Assembly (NCBI RefSeq): GCF_000248075.1
Contig: NZ_BAFB01000170.1
Location: 39,515 to 103,514 of the forward strand
Direction of reading: 5' to 3'
Source of the DNA: Gordonia otitidis NBRC 100426
GTDB taxonomy: Bacteria; Actinomycetota; Actinomycetes; Mycobacteriales; Mycobacteriaceae
Length of the DNA: 64,000 nt
The position numbers and the translations under genes are program-made. Shown here piece by piece: positions 42,154 through 51,307 of the stretch. The notes under the pieces are model-generated. The model saw nothing but the letters and a program-made list of their open reading frames with translations, had not been told where the DNA came from and made no database searches. The first letter of the stretch is position 1. Every line of letters starts with the position of its first letter.

Positions 42154-43433
42154 TAGTCGACCTGCAGTTCCTTCACTCCGTTGATCCATCCGTGCCGGAG
42201 TCTGCGTGGCTCGTTCAGCCGCGAGATGTCGGGCACCAGATCGGCGATGGCATTGAACATCAGGTTGATCTCCATGCGGGCGAGATTGGCGCCGACACAG
42301 AAGTGCGCTCCGTTGCCACCGAATCCGACGTGCGGGTTGGGATCGCGCAGGATATTGAACGAGAACGGATCGTCGAAGACGTCTTCGTCGTAATTGGCCG
42401 AACCGTAGAACAGTCCGACGCGCTCCCCCTGCTTGATGTCGATGCCGCCCACCTGGGTATCGCGCTTGGCGGTGCGCTGGAAGCAGTTCACCGGCGTCGC
42501 CCAACGGACGATCTCGTCGACCGCGGTCGCCGGGCGCTGCGCCTTGAACAGCTCCCACTGCTCGGGATGTTCGAGGAAGGCGTTCATGCCGTGGCTGATC
42601 GCATTACGCGTTGTCTCGTTGCCGGCGACGGTGAGCAGGATGAAGAAGAATCCGAACTCGGCCTCGTCGAGGTGCTGGCCGTCGATGTCGGCGTTGACCA
42701 GCGTGCTGACGATGTCGTCGACAGGACATTTCCGACGCTCTTCGGCCATGTTGTAGCCATAGCCGAGGATCTCGGCCGAGGCCACCTGCGGATCGACTGC
42801 AGCGAACTCCGGGTCGTCGTAGTTCATCATGTTGTTCGACCACTCGAACAGCTTCGTGCGATCGGTCTCGGGAACCCCGAGCAGATCCGCGATCGCCAGA
42901 AGCGGGAGGTCGACGGCGACGTCGTGCACGAAGTCGCCGGTGCCCCTGTCTGCCGCCTGCTGCACGATGGCGCGGGCCGCGTCGTCGAGCTTCTCCTCCA
43001 GCGCCTGCACCGCGCGAGGCGTGAACGCCTTCGAGATCACCTTCCGCAGGCGCGTGTGCTCCGGCGGATCGTGATTGATCAGCAGCGCCTTGGTGACGTC
43101 GAGCTGGTCCTGCGGCATCTCGTCGTCGAAGCGCATGATGACGCCGTTGGTCGACGTCGCCCAGTCCTCGTTGTTCTTGGAGATTTCGCGGACGTGCGCG
43201 TGCTTCGAGACGACCCAGTAACCCCCGTCGTGGAATCCGCCGCCCTTACCAGGGAGCTGGGCGTTCCACCACACCGGGGCGGTCTTGCGCAGCGCCGCGA
43301 ATTCGGCGACAGGGATGCCCTTCTCGAGCAGGTCGGGATTGGTGAAATCCCACCCCTCCTGATGCATGAAGGGACATGATGCTGTTGGTGAGGATGACGT
43401 CTGGTCGGCCCCCACGCCGTCGGTCTGGATCAC
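42141..43433 (-). CDS. cyp125: Steroid C26-monooxygenase CYP125
   Basis: CYP125 oxidises the terminal C26 methyl of cholesterol or cholestenone to the acid, starting side-chain degradation. The 430-residue P450 has the I-helix AGNETT (270-275), ExxR (Glu307, Arg310) and the haem loop FGGNGAHFCVGANLAR with ligand Cys379. It keeps the CYP125-type segments GKGGGFHDGGYWV (62-74) and LRKVISKAFTPRAV, and its length is close to the M. tuberculosis enzyme. The GTG at 43433 has AGGGTGG eight bases upstream. Two KstR-like palindromes lie upstream. A second family member is at 46919. Confidence 0.93.
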   Translation of the reverse strand: MIQTDGVGADQTSSSPTASCPFMHQEGWDFTNPDLLEKGIPVAEFAALRKTAPVWWNAQLPGKGGGFHDGGYWVVSKHAHVREISKNNEDWATSTNGVIMRFDDEMPQDQLDVTKALLINHDPPEHTRLRKVISKAFTPRAVQALEEKLDDAARAIVQQAADRGTGDFVHDVAVDLPLLAIADLLGVPETDRTKLFEWSNNMMNYDDPEFAAVDPQVASAEILGYGYNMAEERRKCPVDDIVSTLVNADIDGQHLDEAEFGFFFILLTVAGNETTRNAISHGMNAFLEHPEQWELFKAQRPATAVDEIVRWATPVNCFQRTAKRDTQVGGIDIKQGERVGLFYGSANYDEDVFDDPFSFNILRDPNPHVGFGGNGAHFCVGANLARMEINLMFNAIADLVPDISRLNEPRRLRHGWINGVKELQVDYGTR

Positions 43434-43470
43434 GGAAATACCACCCTGTTCTCAGCGTTGTGCAACCAGA

Positions 43471-43490
43471 GACGCGAACGTGTTCACGTC
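43471..43490. promoter_or_regulatory. KstR-like palindrome upstream of cyp125 (proximal)
   Basis: GACGCGAACGTGTTCACGTC is a 20-bp inverted repeat with one mismatched pair. It contains the KstR core AACGTGTT but not the outer T and A of the consensus. It is 38 bases before the cyp125 start. Confidence 0.6.
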
Positions 43491-43529
43491 TCACTAGCGC
43501 TCACTGTACACACACTATCGCGTCAAAAC

Positions 43530-43543
43530 AGGAACTCGTTCTA
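43530..43543. promoter_or_regulatory. KstR operator upstream of cyp125 (distal)
   Basis: AGGAACTCGTTCTA matches TnnAACnnGTTnnA except for the first base. It lies about 97 bases before the cyp125 start, just after the end of the membrane-protein gene. Confidence 0.65.
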
Positions 43544-43557
43544 CTTTTCCGTCGAAG

Positions 43558-44124
43558 CTACTTCCGATAGTCGATCTTCGGCGGCGCACCGGGAGCCGGC
43601 GGCTGCGCGCCGAGTGGCGACGGACCGCCGCCATACCCGGACGACGGGCCCCGCGGCGACGACTGCGGGTGGCCCACATACGGCTGGTGGTGCGGATACT
43701 GCGATGGACGAGGCTGTCCCGCTTGCGGGTACTGCCCGGGCTGTTGGGGATAGTGCGGCGAGTGGGGTTGCCCCGCCTGCGGATACGGTTGCGGTGGGAT
43801 GCCCGCGCCGACAACGGTCGCTGGGTGCGGACCGCCGTTGGCACGACGTCGTCCCGTCCGCCTCGCGTTCACAGCAATCCAGATCCCGCCACCGATCAGG
43901 GCCGCGGCCCCGCCTCCGAGCATGGAGTAGTTCCCCGTCCGATTCTCCGATCGCGTCTGCTCCAAGTCGGTTTCCCTACCGCTCTTCATCTCGACGCACC
44001 GATCACCCGAACTCATCGTCTGCCCGCCGCAGGTGACATCCGTCGAGCTGAGCCCCGAGATCCCGAGCGCGAGCAACACGACGCCCAAGACAGTGGTGAG
44101 AATCGAGTAGATCCAGTCCTTCAC
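43558..44124 (-). CDS. Small two-helix membrane protein with Pro-rich tail
   Basis: The 188-residue protein has a helix at about residues 8-26 and another at about 68-86. Between them is a short extracytoplasmic loop with two cysteines (VTCGGQTMSSGDRCVEM). A long Pro/Gln/Tyr/His-rich cytosolic tail follows (QPYPQAGQP units). It resembles small uncharacterised actinobacterial membrane proteins. Its tail composition is like that of the protein at 6405. The function is unknown. It is divergent from fadA5. Confidence 0.7.
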   Translation of the reverse strand: MKDWIYSILTTVLGVVLLALGISGLSSTDVTCGGQTMSSGDRCVEMKSGRETDLEQTRSENRTGNYSMLGGGAAALIGGGIWIAVNARRTGRRRANGGPHPATVVGAGIPPQPYPQAGQPHSPHYPQQPGQYPQAGQPRPSQYPHHQPYVGHPQSSPRGPSSGYGGGPSPLGAQPPAPGAPPKIDYRK

Positions 44125-44208
44125 ATCACGCCCTTCCTCTGTGCGTCGAGCTCCGACGCCTCCCGAACCAACCGTCCGAGCTAATCACGCCGCTCCGTGC
44201 GCACGTAG

Positions 44209-45498
<1,290 letters not shown>

Positions 45499-45532
45499 GC
45501 GCTCGCGACCACGAGAGCAAAGGTAACTGCCG

Positions 45533-46024
45533 ATGAGAGCCGAATCCCGGCCGGCCCAACTCGATTCCCCGGTGGTGGCCAGGGCCATCAAGATCGGCTC
45601 CCGACTCAACACGAAGCTGTACCAGGTCACCGGCGGCCGACTCGGACGCAAGTGGCGGGTCGGCGCCGGGCTGCGCAAACCCGTCGACGTCTGCCTCCTG
45701 ACCACCGTCGGACGTAAATCCGGACAGCCACGCACCGTCCCGCTGCTCTACCTTCGTGACGATGGCCGGATCATCGTGGTCGCCTCGCAGGGCGGGCTCG
45801 CCTCACATCCAGCGTGGTATCTCAATATCCGCGACAACCCCGATGTCTCCATCCAGATCGGTTCCACGACAGCCGAGTACACCGCCGCAACTGCGAATGA
45901 CACCGAGCGCGAGCAACTCTGGCCACGACTGACGCAGCTGTACAGCGATTTCGACACCTACCAGGCGTGGACCAACCGCACGATCCCGGTGGTCATCTGC
46001 ACACCGCGCTCGCGACAGCCGTAA
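45533..46024 (+). CDS. Deazaflavin-dependent nitroreductase-family protein (Ddn-like)
   Basis: The 163-residue protein is a split beta-barrel F420-binding protein of the Ddn/FDOR-A family. It has LTTVGRKSGQPRTVPLLYL near residue 57, ASQGGLASHPAWYLNIRDNP near 88, and a C-terminal FDTYQAWTNRTIPVVIC. It lies 34 bases after fadA5, as ddn (Rv3547) does in M. tuberculosis, and is probably co-transcribed. Ddn-type proteins reduce quinones with F420H2; no sterol role is established. Confidence 0.88.
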   Translation: MRAESRPAQLDSPVVARAIKIGSRLNTKLYQVTGGRLGRKWRVGAGLRKPVDVCLLTTVGRKSGQPRTVPLLYLRDDGRIIVVASQGGLASHPAWYLNIRDNPDVSIQIGSTTAEYTAATANDTEREQLWPRLTQLYSDFDTYQAWTNRTIPVVICTPRSRQP

Positions 46025-46054
46025 AAGCTCGCGCGGACCGCCGTGTCGGGCACG

Positions 46055-46675
46055 TCAACGAGGTACGCCGACCGGTGCGGGCAACGCGCGGATCGCCGCA
46101 CCCACCCACGCGTCGAGAAAGGCGCGACGCTGTGCGGGCGACCGTCCATCCCCATGATCGAGCACCATGGATTGCAACGTCCGCACGACGATTTCGGCGA
46201 TCACGTCCGTATCGGCTGAACTGTAACCGCGAGCTGTCCAGTCCACATCCATGCGTTCGATTATCGATCGTGCGAATCCGCGACCGGCCTCCGACGTCAC
46301 CTCACCCACCGCGAACAGGCTCATGCTGTCTGCACTGAACAGCAATCCGACGTAACGATCGTCGGGCAGTTCGTCGAGCACCGCACCGATTCCGTCCACG
46401 ACGGCGGCGTCAGGTTCACGAATCCCCTTGATGCGGGCTGCAATTCGTTCGAGAAAGTCTCCGACCGCGTCGAACGCGGTTGCCTGCAGCAGCGCCTCGG
46501 TGCTCGGGAAATACCGGTAGACGGTCTGACGAGTCACTCCGAGGGTTCGGGCGACGTCGCTGATCGTCGTGGAGACGCCGTGTTCGTCGATCGCCGAACG
46601 CGCGGCAGCCAGTATCCGTGCGGTCGCCTCTGCGTCGTCGACCGGAACACTTCCGCCCCAGCCGTGTGTGCGCAT
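46055..46675 (-). CDS. TetR-family regulator next to the CYP125 paralogue
   Basis: The 206-residue protein has an N-terminal TetR helix-turn-helix (TTISDVARTLGVTRQTVYRYF, about residues 35-55) and a ligand-binding helical domain with no recognisable effector signature. It is not KstR itself by sequence. It is divergent from the P450 at 46919, which it probably represses. An 8-bp-arm inverted repeat in the shared promoter region is a candidate operator. The ATG at 46675 has AGAGGCGG seven bases upstream. Confidence 0.85.
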   Translation of the reverse strand: MRTHGWGGSVPVDDAEATARILAAARSAIDEHGVSTTISDVARTLGVTRQTVYRYFPSTEALLQATAFDAVGDFLERIAARIKGIREPDAAVVDGIGAVLDELPDDRYVGLLFSADSMSLFAVGEVTSEAGRGFARSIIERMDVDWTARGYSSADTDVIAEIVVRTLQSMVLDHGDGRSPAQRRAFLDAWVGAAIRALPAPVGVPR

Positions 46676-46806
46676 CGCGCGACCGCCTCTCGCTCGCTCC
46701 GGTGACCGTGTCGACCGGTGTGTCACCGGCTTTCATCAGGGCAGACGCTATCACGACGCCACGCGCGGGCGGCGGCACCGGCGGCTGCGATTTCGTCGGC
46801 GAATCG

Positions 46807-46835
46807 ACCATACAATTACGCATTGGATGTATGGT
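46807..46835. promoter_or_regulatory. Inverted repeat overlapping a -10, candidate TetR operator
   Basis: ACCATACA (46807-46814) and TGTATGGT (46828-46835) form perfect 8-bp arms, with CAAT/ATTG partly extending them. TACAAT (46811-46816) inside the left arm is a consensus -10 pointing toward the P450 gene at 46919. A repressor bound here would block that promoter. Confidence 0.6.
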
Positions 46836-46918
46836 GGAGTGGTGTCGGACACACACCGACGAGCGCCTTTCGCAGCAATGTGTGCGGAGACGCGGAATCC
46901 GTCCGCGAATGAGGAGAT

Positions 46919-48208
46919 ATGACAGCGATCTCAACTGATGCCACGTGTCCGTTCGGCAAGGGCTTCGATTTCACCAACCCCGACGTGCTCGAGGCCGGTC
47001 TGCCCATCACCGAGTTCGCCCACCTGCGCAAGACGGCGCCTGTCTGGTGGAATGAGCAGCCGATCGGCACATCTGGATTCACCGACGGAGGCTACTGGGT
47101 CATCTCCCGACACAAGGATGTTCGCGAGATCTCGAAGAACAACCAGGTGTGCTCGGCCAACGCCAAGGGCGCGGTGATTCGGCTACCCGACTACATCACC
47201 CCCGACCAGATCGAGTTCACCAAAGCTCTTCTCATCAATCACGATCCGCCGGAGCACACACGTCTGCGCAAGATCGTGTCCCGATTGTTCACCCCGAGGG
47301 CCGTCGGCTCGTTGGAGGAGAACCTACGTGAGTCCGCACGGAAGATCGTCGAGGCGGCCGCCGACAAGGACTCGGGCAACTTCGTCGACGACGTGTCGAT
47401 TCACCTCCCACTGCAGGCGATTCTGGATCTGATCGGTGTGCCGACAGCCGACCGCCCACGCATCCACGAGCTCGTCGACGCGATCATCAACAGCGACGAT
47501 CCCGACCACACGATCGATCCGGCGATGGCCAATGCCGAACTGCTCGGTTACGCCTACTCCATGGCCGAGGAGCGCCGACGCAATCCCACCGACGACATCG
47601 TGACGACGTTGGTCGAAGCGGATATCGACGGGGATTCGCTCTCCGACATCGAGTTCGGCTTCTTCTTCATCCTCCTGATCACCGCGGGAAACGAGACGAC
47701 CCGCAACGCGACCAGTCACGGCATGAACGCCTTCCTCTCCAATCCCGACCAGTGGGAGCTGTTCAAAACCGAGCGTCCGCGGACCACTGTCGACGAGGTG
47801 TTGCGCTTCTCCAGCCCGGTCAATGCCTTTCAGCGAACCGCGAAGGTGGACACGAGCATCGAGGGAGTCGACATCGCAGCAGGCCAACGTGTCGGGCTGT
47901 TCTACGGCTCCGCCAACTACGACGAGGACGTCTTCGACGAGCCCTTCACGTTCAATATCCTGCGAGACCCCAATCCGCACCTGGCCTTCGGTGGCAGCGG
48001 GGCTCACTTCTGCATCGGCGCCAACCTCGCCCGCCTGGAACTGAACCTGAGCCTCGACGCGATCGCCGACGTCCTGCCCGATATCGAGAAGATCGGTGAA
48101 CTCCGTCGCGTACGGTCCGGCTGGCTCAACGGGGTCAAAGAGTTTCCCGTGCGCTACGGCGCAGCGTCAGCGGGGCTCACCGGCGAGGGCTGTCCGGTCG
48201 CGCACTGA
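46919..48208 (+). CDS. CYP125-family cytochrome P450 (second copy)
   Basis: The 429-residue P450 is closely related to the CYP125 at 42141 along its whole length. It has AGNETT (256-261), Glu293/Arg296, and GGSGAHFCIGANLAR with haem ligand Cys365. It differs in the substrate-facing start, where GKGGGFHDGG is replaced by GTSGFTDGG, and it ends in the CPVAH tail typical of CYP125A1. It has its own TACAAT promoter and a divergent TetR gene rather than a KstR site, so it may answer to a different sterol or steroid. The ATG at 46919 follows GAGGAG. Confidence 0.9.
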   Translation: MTAISTDATCPFGKGFDFTNPDVLEAGLPITEFAHLRKTAPVWWNEQPIGTSGFTDGGYWVISRHKDVREISKNNQVCSANAKGAVIRLPDYITPDQIEFTKALLINHDPPEHTRLRKIVSRLFTPRAVGSLEENLRESARKIVEAAADKDSGNFVDDVSIHLPLQAILDLIGVPTADRPRIHELVDAIINSDDPDHTIDPAMANAELLGYAYSMAEERRRNPTDDIVTTLVEADIDGDSLSDIEFGFFFILLITAGNETTRNATSHGMNAFLSNPDQWELFKTERPRTTVDEVLRFSSPVNAFQRTAKVDTSIEGVDIAAGQRVGLFYGSANYDEDVFDEPFTFNILRDPNPHLAFGGSGAHFCIGANLARLELNLSLDAIADVLPDIEKIGELRRVRSGWLNGVKEFPVRYGAASAGLTGEGCPVAH

Positions 48209-48216
48209 CCGGACGC

Positions 48217-48261
48217 GGCCTCCGCAGTGTCGGCCTCCGCAGTGTCAGCCTCCGCAGTGTC
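48217..48261. repeat. 15-bp tandem repeat, three copies
   Basis: Three copies of GGCCTCCGCAGTGTC (one base differs in the third) fill the gap between the convergent P450 and fadD8 genes. Confidence 0.85.
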
Positions 48262-48263
48262 GC

Positions 48264-49901
48264 CTACCCTACGCCGCGCTCCGCCGATGCCCAGAACTGC
48301 GCCCGTAGTGCCTTCTTGTCGGGCTTGCCGAGTCCGGTCAGCGGCAACGATTCCGCGAAGATGACCTCTTTGGGTGACTGCACCGCTCCCTTGCGCTGCT
48401 TCACCGCGTCCTGGATCTCCGCGGTGATCCGCTGTCTGTCGTCATCGTTCGCCTCGACGTCGCTGCGCAGTACCACCACAGCCGTCACCGCCTCACCCCA
48501 CTTCTCGTGCGGCACCCCGATGACGCCGACCTGCCCGACCGACGGATGCTCTGCGACAACGTCTTCCACCTCGCGCGGGAACACGTTGAAGCCACCGGTG
48601 ACGATCATGTCCTTGGTGCGGTCGACGATGTACCAGTATCCGTCGGCGTCCTCGCGTGCGACGTCTCCGGTACGCAGCCAGCCGTCGCGGAAGGTCTCGG
48701 CGGTCTGGTCGGGCAGTCCCCAATACCCCGCTGCCAGAAGTGGTCCGGCAACACAGATCTCACCGGGCTCGCCCTGCGCGACCGGCTTGTCGTCGGGTCC
48801 CAACAGAGCCGTGTGCAGAAACGACGACGGTCGGCCGCAACTCGACAATCGCCGCGGATCGTCGCCCGGCTTCGGGTGCTCGTCTTTTGCCAGGTAGCTG
48901 ATGACCATGGGCGCTTCGGACTGGCCGTAGTATTGCGCGAAAATCGGCCCGAAACGTTCGATGGCCTCAGCCAGCCGCACCGGATTGATCGGCGAGGCAC
49001 CGTAATACACGGTTTCCAAGGACGAGAGATCGCGCGTGCGGGAATCAGGGTGGTCCATCAGGGCGTAGAGCATCGACGGGACGAGCATCGTCGCACTGAT
49101 CTTCTCCTCCTCGATGGTCCGCAGCACCTCGGCCGGGTCGAACTTGCTCAGCACCACCATCGAGCCGCCCTTCATGAGCGTCGGGAGGAAGAAGGCAGCA
49201 CCCGCGTGCGACAGCGGCGTACACATCAGGAATCGCGGCCGCGTCGGCCATTCCCACTCCGAGAGCTGGATCTGCGTCATCGTGGTCATGGCGCGCACGG
49301 TGCCGATCACGCCCTTGGGTTTGCCGGTGGTGCCACCGGTGTACGTGATCGACATGACGTGGTCGGGCGAGAGTTCCGCGGCGGTCAGCTCGGTCGCGTC
49401 GTAGCCTGCTGCTTCGGCGACGATGTCGCGGCCGACGTCGGACAGCGCTTCGGGTACGGGCCCGAGTGTGAAGATCTGCTTGAGAACATCGACGCGTTCC
49501 ATGAGCGCGACAGCACGTTCGACGAACATCGGGACCGGGTCGATGACGAGAGTGGTCACCCCGGCATCGGACAACACGTACGCGTGGTCGTCGAGCGATC
49601 CGAGTGGGTGCAGCGCGGTGCGGCGCCACCCCTGCGTCTGACCCGCACCGATGACGAAGAGCACTTCGGGACGATTGAGCGCGAGCAGACCGACCGATGA
49701 TCCCGTACCGGAGCCGAGCCCTTCGAAAGCCTGCACATATCGGCTGATCTCGTCGGCCATCTGTGCCCCGGTGAGTGTGGTGTCGCCGAGTTCGAGCACC
49801 TTGCCCGACGCGTTCTTCGCCAACGCCGCAACGAGAAGATCTCCCATATGGGCCGCTCCCCGCAGGTGATCGATTTCGGTGTCAGAATTCTCAGATGCCA
49901 T
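48264..49901 (-). CDS. fadD8: Acyl-CoA synthetase FadD8-like
   Basis: The 545-residue ANL enzyme has TYTGGTTGKPKGV, CTPLSHAGAAFF, YYGQSEAPMV, WLRTGDVARED and the C-terminal LTGLGKPDKKAL. These features and long stretches between them agree with M. tuberculosis FadD8 (Rv0551c). The substrate is not established. The ATG at 49901 sits six bases after a TAGTCT -10 on this strand (49913-49908), suggesting a leaderless transcript, and the KstR-like site overlaps that -10. Confidence 0.9.
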   Translation of the reverse strand: MASENSDTEIDHLRGAAHMGDLLVAALAKNASGKVLELGDTTLTGAQMADEISRYVQAFEGLGSGTGSSVGLLALNRPEVLFVIGAGQTQGWRRTALHPLGSLDDHAYVLSDAGVTTLVIDPVPMFVERAVALMERVDVLKQIFTLGPVPEALSDVGRDIVAEAAGYDATELTAAELSPDHVMSITYTGGTTGKPKGVIGTVRAMTTMTQIQLSEWEWPTRPRFLMCTPLSHAGAAFFLPTLMKGGSMVVLSKFDPAEVLRTIEEEKISATMLVPSMLYALMDHPDSRTRDLSSLETVYYGASPINPVRLAEAIERFGPIFAQYYGQSEAPMVISYLAKDEHPKPGDDPRRLSSCGRPSSFLHTALLGPDDKPVAQGEPGEICVAGPLLAAGYWGLPDQTAETFRDGWLRTGDVAREDADGYWYIVDRTKDMIVTGGFNVFPREVEDVVAEHPSVGQVGVIGVPHEKWGEAVTAVVVLRSDVEANDDDRQRITAEIQDAVKQRKGAVQSPKEVIFAESLPLTGLGKPDKKALRAQFWASAERGVG

Positions 49902-49911
49902 AGCGTAAGAC

Positions 49912-49925
49912 TAGGACGTGTTCTA
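49912..49925. promoter_or_regulatory. KstR-type operator (fadD8 promoter)
   Basis: TAGGACGTGTTCTA has one mismatch to TnnAACnnGTTnnA (GAC for AAC). It lies 11 bases before the fadD8 start and overlaps its -10. Confidence 0.7.
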
Positions 49926-50001
49926 CATCGACGGAAGACGATCGATGGAAATATCAGCTCCTACGTGCGTATTTCATCCACGATGAGCCGACATGTGTCG
50001 C

Positions 50002-50015
50002 TAGAACACGTTCCA
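50002..50015. promoter_or_regulatory. KstR operator (upstream of the GNAT fusion gene)
   Basis: TAGAACACGTTCCA matches every fixed base of TnnAACnnGTTnnA. It lies 36 bases before the ATG at 50052 and upstream of a TAGGAT -10 (50039-50044). Confidence 0.78.
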
Positions 50016-50051
50016 TGTCGTACCGGCCGGTAGCTGATTAGGATCGACGGT

Positions 50052-50708
50052 ATGACTGATGTGGACCTGGCAACCGAGCGTCGCGACATCGCCGACGCAC
50101 TCCTCACCGCTCTCGACCGACGACACGAGGTGCTCGACGCCATCGTCGACGCCGACGATCACGCCCAAGCCGTGTCCGCGATCGCCGACCTCCTCGGCAA
50201 ATCGCAGATCGGGGCCTCGGCGATCCTCGACATGAAACTCGATCAACTCACCAAGGACGAACGTCGCAGGAATCAGACCGAACTCGACGACCTGAACCAC
50301 CAGCTCACCTTCACGCTCGCCGAACGCCCCGCGAGCAGCGGCGACACCGTGACTCTGCGCGCGTTCTCCCCCACCGACGACGCCGAACTGTTCGCAGAGC
50401 GCACGCGTGAACTCGGGGTGGCAGGCGACGGCTCGGGCCAGCCCGCCCGCGAGATCGACCAGGAGATCGCACAGGCCGCAGGCCGTGTCGACGAGGAAGA
50501 GGCCGCCTGGCTCGTCGTGACCGACGGCGACGACAAGGTCGGGTTCGTGTTCGGTGAACTCACCGACGGCGAGGTCGACGTACGCGTGTGGATTCACCCG
50601 GACTTCCGCAAGCAGGGCTACGCCACCGCCGCCATGCGCAAGGCGCGCTCGGAGATGGCGGGCTATTTCCCCGGAGTGCCGATGGTGGTGCGAGCACCTG
50701 GCGTCTGA
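50052..50708 (+). CDS. GyrA-like helical segment fused to a GNAT domain
   Basis: The 218-residue protein combines two parts. Residues about 10-85 (HEVLDAIVDADDHAQ, SAILDMKLDQLTKDERRR) resemble the coiled-coil/tip region of DNA gyrase subunit A. Residues about 95-215 form a GNAT acetyltransferase with the acetyl-CoA loop VWIHPDFRKQGYATAAM. The GNAT part ends soon after this loop, so the last strand may be missing. The ATG at 50052 is seven bases after a -10 and a KstR operator is upstream. Target and function are unknown; whether the gyrase-like part binds gyrase or DNA is open. Confidence 0.72.
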   Translation: MTDVDLATERRDIADALLTALDRRHEVLDAIVDADDHAQAVSAIADLLGKSQIGASAILDMKLDQLTKDERRRNQTELDDLNHQLTFTLAERPASSGDTVTLRAFSPTDDAELFAERTRELGVAGDGSGQPAREIDQEIAQAAGRVDEEEAAWLVVTDGDDKVGFVFGELTDGEVDVRVWIHPDFRKQGYATAAMRKARSEMAGYFPGVPMVVRAPGV

Positions 50709-50724
50709 TCTCACCACGCACAAA

Positions 50725-50762
50725 GACGACGGGACCGACTTCGCCGAGTCGGTCCCGTCGTC
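50725..50762 (+). terminator. Strong hairpin terminator after the GNAT fusion gene
   Basis: GACGACGGGACCGACT (50725-50740) pairs perfectly with AGTCGGTCCCGTCGTC (50747-50762) around TCGCCG. The 16-bp stem lies 17 bases after the stop and 50 bases before the end of the convergent gene. Confidence 0.85.
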
Positions 50763-50814
50763 GTGTGTATGCCCCGGCCTTCGATGCCCCGCTCCGGTTC
50801 CTGCGCTCGAAAAT

Positions 50815-51210
50815 TCAGCGGCGCCGCGGAAGCCCGAAGCGCGCGACTATGGTTCGAATCCGGAACTCGTCGTCGATCAGGAACGACTCGCTCACCGGCG
50901 CCCACAGACCGAGTGCCCTGGGGACCACGTGTACCCGATACTTCGTCGAGACCGTGTGGCCTTCGACGGTCGCCGTGAATCCGCTGACCCGATGGATGAG
51001 GCGGAACTGCGGGCCACGCGCGAGGCTTCGGGCAATGTGGCTGCCGCTTCTCCCGGTCTTGATCCCCATCTCCACACGTGTGCAGTCCGGATGGAGGTTG
51101 ACACCCGACGGATCGTGACTCACCAGCGCATCGACATATGCCCGTGCAGCTGCTATCCGTTGGCCGCCAACGGAATCGCCGTCACCACTCGCAGATGCGG
51201 GATCGCTCAT
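50815..51210 (-). CDS. SnoaL/NTF2-like small protein (DUF8021-like)
   Basis: The 131-residue protein resembles NTF2-fold proteins, with an early helix ARAYVDALVSHD, then DCTRVEMGIKTGRSG, and a C-terminal strand FRIRTIVARFGL. It is a second cone-fold protein in this sterol region besides the one at 41676. The catalytic acids of ketosteroid isomerase cannot be assigned with confidence. It follows the SDR pair in the same direction across a tandem repeat. Its function is unknown; a ligand-binding or isomerase role is possible. Confidence 0.7.
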   Translation of the reverse strand: MSDPASASGDGDSVGGQRIAAARAYVDALVSHDPSGVNLHPDCTRVEMGIKTGRSGSHIARSLARGPQFRLIHRVSGFTATVEGHTVSTKYRVHVVPRALGLWAPVSESFLIDDEFRIRTIVARFGLPRRR

Positions 51211-51222
51211 CGTGTCCTTCTC

Positions 51223-51307
51223 GTCATCTCGCCCTGTGTCTCATTTCGCCCGGTGTCTCATTTCGCCCTATACCTCATCGCGCCCTGTACCTCATCGCAC
51301 CCCGTAC
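51223..51307. repeat. 17-bp tandem repeat, five copies
   Basis: Five consecutive 17-bp units close to CTCATTTCGCCCTGTAC span 51223-51239, 51240-51256, 51257-51273, 51274-51290 and 51291-51307. The last unit contains the stop codon of the SDR gene at 51292, so the array encodes that protein's last residues in one of its copies. Confidence 0.88.

Noticed and set aside
41496..43379. Very long open frame on the plus strand antisense to cyp125 and the ksi-like gene
   Set aside because: It lies opposite two strongly supported genes, has no domain I recognise and is rich in Arg/Asp/Val. This is the usual shadow frame of high-GC coding sequence.
46055..46675. KstR or KstR2 regulator gene
   Set aside because: It is a TetR protein, but its DNA-binding and ligand domains do not resemble either regulator as I know them, and its position points to control of the adjacent P450.
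51223..51307. CRISPR array
   Set aside because: The five 17-bp units are directly adjacent with no spacers, degenerate, and there are no cas genes in the window.
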